This document shows positions 59,920 to 64,000 of a stretch of DNA of 64,000 nt, piece by piece. Location of the stretch: positions 124,001 through 188,000 of the forward strand of contig JYIP02000012.1 of the NCBI GenBank assembly GCA_001051155.2. Reading direction: 5' to 3'. The translations under genes and the position numbers were made by a program. Within the stretch, counting starts at the first letter, position 1; each line of letters opens with the position of its first letter. The DNA is from Chrysoporthe austroafricana. Lineage: Eukaryota; Ascomycota; Sordariomycetes; Diaporthales; Cryphonectriaceae. A model generated the notes under the pieces. That model made no database searches, had not been told where the DNA came from, and was given only the letters and a program-made list of their open reading frames with translations.

Positions 59920-60830
59920 TGTGTGTAATGAGAAGCCATGCTTGGTCAAACAACTGAATGGCTTACAGCTATCGAAAAATCGAGATCATCAAACTCTTTC
60001 TTCACAGTGCCGCGAAGTCTCTGCTCACCATTATCTCCAGCACCGTCGTCGTCATGGTTCTTCCTTGAGCTAGTGCTTTTTGTGTGCCTCCTCGGTGCCC
60101 GCTACCCACGGAAAGTCTTTACATGTATCCCTCCGCCAGCAGTGTCGACTGTGAAGATTGATGTATACTTGGCCTTACGTGCGTCACATTTCCCATGTTC
60201 GTGATGTTACAGTCGTCGTTAGCCTCTGCTCACCAGGACTTGTCAAGTACACTCCCTGGCGCTCCATGTGGTTAAAAGCGTGTGGCAAGGACCTCATTGG
60301 TACGAATTTCCTAGCAGGCTGGCAACCAGGTCGTCCGTAGCTCGCAGCCGGTAACGAGTGCAGCGGCATCCAGACAGTTGGCGAAGCTCTGTTTAGGCGT
60401 CTTATTATAAAGCTCCAGAGAGGCAAAACGACGCCGCGAATGTGGTCAGTTAGTGGGATCTGCTGGCAGAGGAGATCAAATGCTGGTGTGAAGCAGCGTC
60501 ATGGCATCAAGCGCATCAATACCATCCCCCGGTGCCACCATTTCGTGGGCAGGCTTTCCGACATACTCAATCGTAAGCTCAGAGCCGCACATGGTCGTTA
60601 CGCAGGCGTTGCTCTTTGCCCTGGGAAGGTATTAGTGTTAGGTTGTTGTCACGTGCCAGACGTTCATACAATGAATCAATACCATAATATTGTGTGATCA
60701 TAATAGAATCGAGACCCACATGGGGTGTACTATCTTGCCACAGATTTGATCATCGTATGCACTGGCGCCAATCATCTTGATCTCGCCACGGCCACCCTCT
60801 CCAGTTGGAGTTCCCATGGTAGGGATCCGC
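59920..60830 (-). pseudogene. M20-type amidohydrolase/peptidase relic, 5' truncated
   Basis: On the minus strand, near 60,820-60,730, the metal-site region reads TMGTPTGEGGRGEIKMIGA then SAYDDQ (family: GTPAEEGGGGK...AYDD). At 60,600-60,490 the dimerisation domain start reads GSELTIEYVGKPAHEMVAPG and DGIDALDAMTLLHTS (family: GKPAHAA.PW.G.NALDA). Then stops accumulate (about 60,480 onward). The N-terminal metal-binding half is missing; the next thing upstream is the end of the MFS relic at 60,927. M20 enzymes (PM20D2-like) hydrolyse acylated amino acids or dipeptides. Non-functional. Confidence 0.6.
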
Positions 60831-60926
60831 CTGTCAACCTCACAGCGTTTCACTAGTTTGACTCAGTGCGTCCTGCTGACGCATGTTCAATACACATACA
60901 CACAAACAGTGGGTTTTCTTGATCCG

Positions 60927-62200
60927 TCAGATTTCCAAATGCATATGCGCCAGCTCTTCCTCCGTACTCAACGCTTCCAGAGCACTAACCCGCTTCTTGT
61001 TCCGCCAGACGAGATAGTCTCTCAAGAATGCCGTGGCCATGATGAGGATGGCAAAGGACACAAGCCAAGAGCCGATTCCGAGTCCTGTATATTCACTGCG
61101 ATAAGTAGACACCCTTTGGGTGAAGGGCATGTGTCCTCCATTCGCAGCGCTCACCATATCGAAGTTGCTGGCTCGTCTTGGAGAACTAAGAGCCTATGAT
61201 GCCAGTACTTACCAGGAAAAAAGCTCACCCACAACACTCTTGTCGATTTGAAAACTCACTTCTTGGCGCTATATCTGATTAATAACATTGAGTTGGTCAC
61301 GACCTTCTTAGTATGGCCCGCAATGTTCGCCTATGCCATGGCTAACAGCAGGATATGCCCAGTCGGTAATATGTAAGCCTACCATACTACGAAGGAAGCA
61401 CCCTAGCATTAGCAATTGGTATATCGAGGAAGCCAGCACAGGTAGAGTTAGAGGAGGCCCTAGAACTCACGAAGTAATAACCAATAACCACGTAGTAGAG
61501 CGGAACTGTGAACAGAAGTAGTAGTATTCATATTTGCTCGATATCCTCATCCCAACACGAAAGATCCCAGCAACTTTTGTCTAAGTGGTTGTAGATTCAT
61601 AGTTGCAATCAAATTCGGCACGTTCCATTTAAGTACCATAACAAAACCACCGGGTTTTCACGTCGGTGAGTGCTTCAACAAACTGAGCTCGCCGGAAATG
61701 ATTGTTACGAACACCGGTATAATTCTATCTCATCATCTCCACGGCCGCACGCCTCTCAATTTCGTCCAGGAACTAGGCTATGCATTGATAATTCGGCAGG
61801 ATGAACGACAGCGCTACTGCCCAGAGAACAGACAATGCCCCGGTCACCAAGTAATATATCTATTTCCAGAAGGGGATTGCATAAAAATGTATGTGGCCGA
61901 GTCCATGGGAGAGGAACCCGCCAAGAATGAGGGCAACTCCGTTGAAGGAGAATCAGATCCCCGTCCGCAATAGTTGATCTCGCCGAGCATACTAAGCACC
62001 GCTTATAAGGATGAAGGCCGGGGTTACGACTCGAAACTATTCTTCATCAAACTTCTTCAAACATGAGGTGGGTCGTAACCTAGACTCCTTCAACGACGCC
62101 GAGGAGAAATCGCGCCGTCATCAGCTTGGCCCAGTCATGACAACATGCATAAAGATGACGAAACCCCAGATAGATCTGTAGACATTTTCAACAAACGGAT
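60927..62200 (-). pseudogene. Decayed MFS transporter, DAL5-like
   Basis: Minus strand, 5' to 3': IWGFVIFMHVVMT (about 62,170), KLMTARFLLGVVEG (about 62,110), FNGVALILGGFLSHGLGH (about 61,950), GALSVLWAVALSFILPNY (about 61,840), NNHFRRAQFVEALTDVK (about 61,690), ANIAGHTKKVVTNSMLLI (about 61,320), and the C-terminal GLGIGSWLVSFAILIMAT then FLRDYLVWRNKKRVSALEA to a stop at 60,927. Segments are in several phases with stops (for example FWK* and W-to-stop sites), so the gene is dead. The order and motifs match the same family as the intact gene at 57.6 kb, but it is a different member. A short inverted repeat GTTACGAC/GTCGTAAC brackets an insertion of about 50 bp near 62,032-62,081. Confidence 0.7.
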
Positions 62201-62493
62201 TAGCATGGGGTATTATTCCATAAGCAAAGGAAGCCCAGGGGCTTTGCCCTCGGATATTGCCAGAACTCATGAAAATTCACACACAAATTTGTTGTATTTA
62301 CATACAAAAGAGCCGCACCAAGCTGTCAATGCTACGACCAATACAATCGTTGTTTCTGTCACTATTGACAACTCTATCTCCATCTATTTCAGACACTTAA
62401 GCTTTGAGAACCCCATCGCTCGTTACGAATACACTTGTCGCCTCCAGAACCGTCCTCCGCTCGGTCTATTCATGGTATATCCGTTCGGGGTTC

Positions 62494-63060
62494 TAGCTCG
62501 TGGGTTGTACAAAAAAACTCATGGGGTGTACAAAAGGTCGTGGGGTGTACAAATAGCTCATGGGGCGTACAAAAAGCTCGTGGGGTGTACAGAAAAGTGA
62601 GGCTGATCGCAGGTTGGCCAGGTAACGAAAGAATTTTTTTCTTTTTAGCATATGCTCGATATATGCTTAATATATAAGATTTGTTAATATTATTCCAATA
62701 TATGCTTAATATATGCTAAGCATATGCTTAGCATATACGAAATTATCTTTCTAATTTATATTTTAATTGCTTTCCTTTTTTATATATTTAATTCTAATTA
62801 AATAGTAAGTATTACTGTTTATTTAATTAAGTCTAGCTTTTTCGTGTATCTGAATATATATATAGGTTGTTCGAGCTTCTTATTCCGGATCTAATTATTG
62901 ATATTGTATCTAGTTCAGCATGTACTGAGCATATGCTCGTATTCGATATATATTTTCAATATTAAGTAAACAAATAATGTAGATTCTTTCCGTATTGGGC
63001 CTGTACACCCCACGACCTTTTGTACACCCCATGAATTTTTTTTGTACAACCCACGAGCTA
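62494..63060. mobile_element. 563-bp TA-flanked element with repeat-built ~56-bp inverted ends
   Basis: Left end (62,496) and right end (63,058, reverse complement) both start GCTCGTGGGTTGTACAAAAA and stay nearly identical for about 56 bp; TA flanks each side (62,494-62,495 and 63,059-63,060). The left end is made of five ~20-bp units of the form CTCGTGGGGTGTACAAAAAG, and the right end of three. The interior is AT-rich, rich in CATATGCT-type words, and contains the AACGAAAG/TTGGCCAGG word shared with 39.23 kb. No transposase frame is present, so it is a non-autonomous element, probably of the Tc1/mariner-pogo type by its TA duplication. Confidence 0.8.
62710..62737. repeat. 28-bp perfect palindrome inside the 563-bp element
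   Basis: Centre CATATG; each arm is TATATGCTAAGCAT. It lies in a run of CATATGCT/AGCATATG words (62,640-62,745) and could form a cruciform or be a protein-binding site of the element. Confidence 0.85.
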
Positions 63061-63627
63061 TATGCCCATCCGTTCCTTTGTCCGGCGGACAACTGGATAA
63101 TCGAAAGCCCCTTGCCTGACTGGCAACTGAAGGAGTGGATTTATTTTGGATACCGTGTAATACATTGAACTAGATAAGACCCTAGCTTTGGATCGAATCC
63201 TGCTATATGCCCCTCTTAATTTCAGACTCACGAACAGAAGTATTAGGTATCTTACTGGTTGGTAAGTCGTTGATTAAGGTACCAAACTTAATTATATTCG
63301 GAGGTTCGGCGTTTCGGCGCCGTCGGCAGCTTCCGATGCCGGCGCAAAGTTAATTTCCTCTACCCCTCGTGCTGTGGAACGCCAGCCTCTGATGAATTTG
63401 GTGAAGACTCGAAAGACCATTCCGACAATCATCTTATTCTTCGGCATTCCGGCTCCGAAGCTCCTACTAATGCAGGGGTAACGTAAAGATTCGCTGTCGC
63501 CTGCTTATCACTGTTGTGCTTATAATAAGACGAAGCTGACAGCGCGAAAAGGTGAAATATTGTTGCAGCTATGTAATGATGCAGCTTATCCCAAGCCTAG
63601 CACCTCAACGTTGAGTTAAATCCGAAA
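63061..63627. other. Intergenic, probable promoter of the right-edge aminotransferase gene
   Basis: No coding sequence recognised; mixed composition. Confidence 0.4.
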
Positions 63628-64000
63628 ATGAGGTCCCTCGGGAAGGCACCTGGTACTGACCCTCTGACGCCTCTTGCTCGACAGCTTCGCCTCTCTGCCA
63701 CGCTGGAGATCAATGAGCAGGTGAAGGAGCGCCTCGACAAGGGCAAACAGGTTGTGCACCTAGGCTTTGGCGAAGCAAACTTTCCTGTCCACCAAGATGT
63801 CCTCGCAGCTCATTATCGAGCAACCAACAGCGCTAGTTATTTACCAGTCGCTGGTTTGCAGAAGCTTAGAGAGGTGCGTGTTGCTTCGTTGATTATGACC
63901 TACCACCTTCATCAAACACAAATGGTTTTATGTCAAGATAGCGACTGCACACAGCTTGCATTACCACACCGAAATTTATGGTTGAACTAAATCATTGTTG
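63628..64000 (+). CDS. Class I/II aminotransferase, 5' end (runs off window)
   Basis: Starts MRSLGKAPGTDPLTPLARQL, then INEQVKERLDKGKQVVHLGF and GEANFPVHQDVLAAHYRATN, SASYLPVAGLQKLRE. This is the N-terminal substrate-binding segment of fold-type I PLP aminotransferases (the LGFGEANFP.H..V...Y......Y.P..G...LRE pattern of the aspartate/kynurenine aminotransferase group). A GTGCGT donor at 63,874 ends exon 1 in phase 0. The acceptor could be CAAG at about 63,945 (then IATAHSLHYHTE...), but that phase soon meets a TGA, so either the acceptor lies further on or the gene is broken. The PLP lysine is outside the window. Confidence 0.65.

Overview
The window looks like an accessory, transposon-rich stretch of a filamentous ascomycete (Pezizomycotina, probably Sordariomycetes-like) nuclear chromosome. 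Three things point this way: short introns of 48-90 nt with CTRAC-like branch sites, fungal families (PTH11/rhodopsin-domain membrane proteins, F-box, C2H2, DAL5-like carriers), and long AT-rich blocks in which retroelement genes survive only as stop-riddled relics, as expected after repeat-induced point mutation (RIP). All gene models and intron positions are my own reading of the sequence; no search was run.

Layout. 1-12,990 is an AT-rich block. It holds an integrase-chromodomain end of one Gypsy element, an unidentified decayed ORF, and a nearly full-length chromovirus (gag, RT, RNase H, integrase, chromodomain) with an antisense coiled-coil ORF at its 3' end. 13,358-14,292 is a C2H2 zinc-finger gene, followed by a decayed class III aminotransferase (16.0-17.6 kb). 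21.6-24.4 kb carries two intron-containing tRNA-Phe genes with a 386-bp MITE between them. 25.6-26.6 kb is a divergent SDR gene. 26,938-29,243 is a pogo/Fot1-like transposon with both 53-bp inverted repeats and TA duplications, RIP-degraded inside. 30.6-38.1 kb contains a rhodopsin-domain membrane protein, a classical SDR, an ABC-F fragment and an unknown 379-aa protein. 39.4-44.5 kb holds a broken F-box gene and a broken Ulp1-type (C48) SUMO protease. 48.6-49.4 kb is a FAR-17a/AIG1 membrane protein.

The most interesting locus is 50,974-52,649. A short gene encodes only the N-terminal (SKP1-binding) part of a CUL1-type cullin, and 34 bp downstream on the same strand lies a complete SKP1-like gene. 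Both keep spliceosomal introns and open frames. They look like a two-gene SCF-core module that lacks the cullin catalytic/neddylation half, so it could act as an SCF decoy or assembly modulator. I do not know of a described two-gene module like this in a fungal accessory region.

The right end has a second rhodopsin-domain protein (54.7-56.6 kb), an intact DAL5/TNA1-like MFS transporter (57.6-59.2 kb), decayed M20-peptidase and MFS genes on the opposite strand (59.9-62.2 kb), a 563-bp TA-flanked element whose ends are built from ~20-bp repeats, and the 5' end of a class I/II aminotransferase running off the window. Intergenic stretches without recognisable content are listed.
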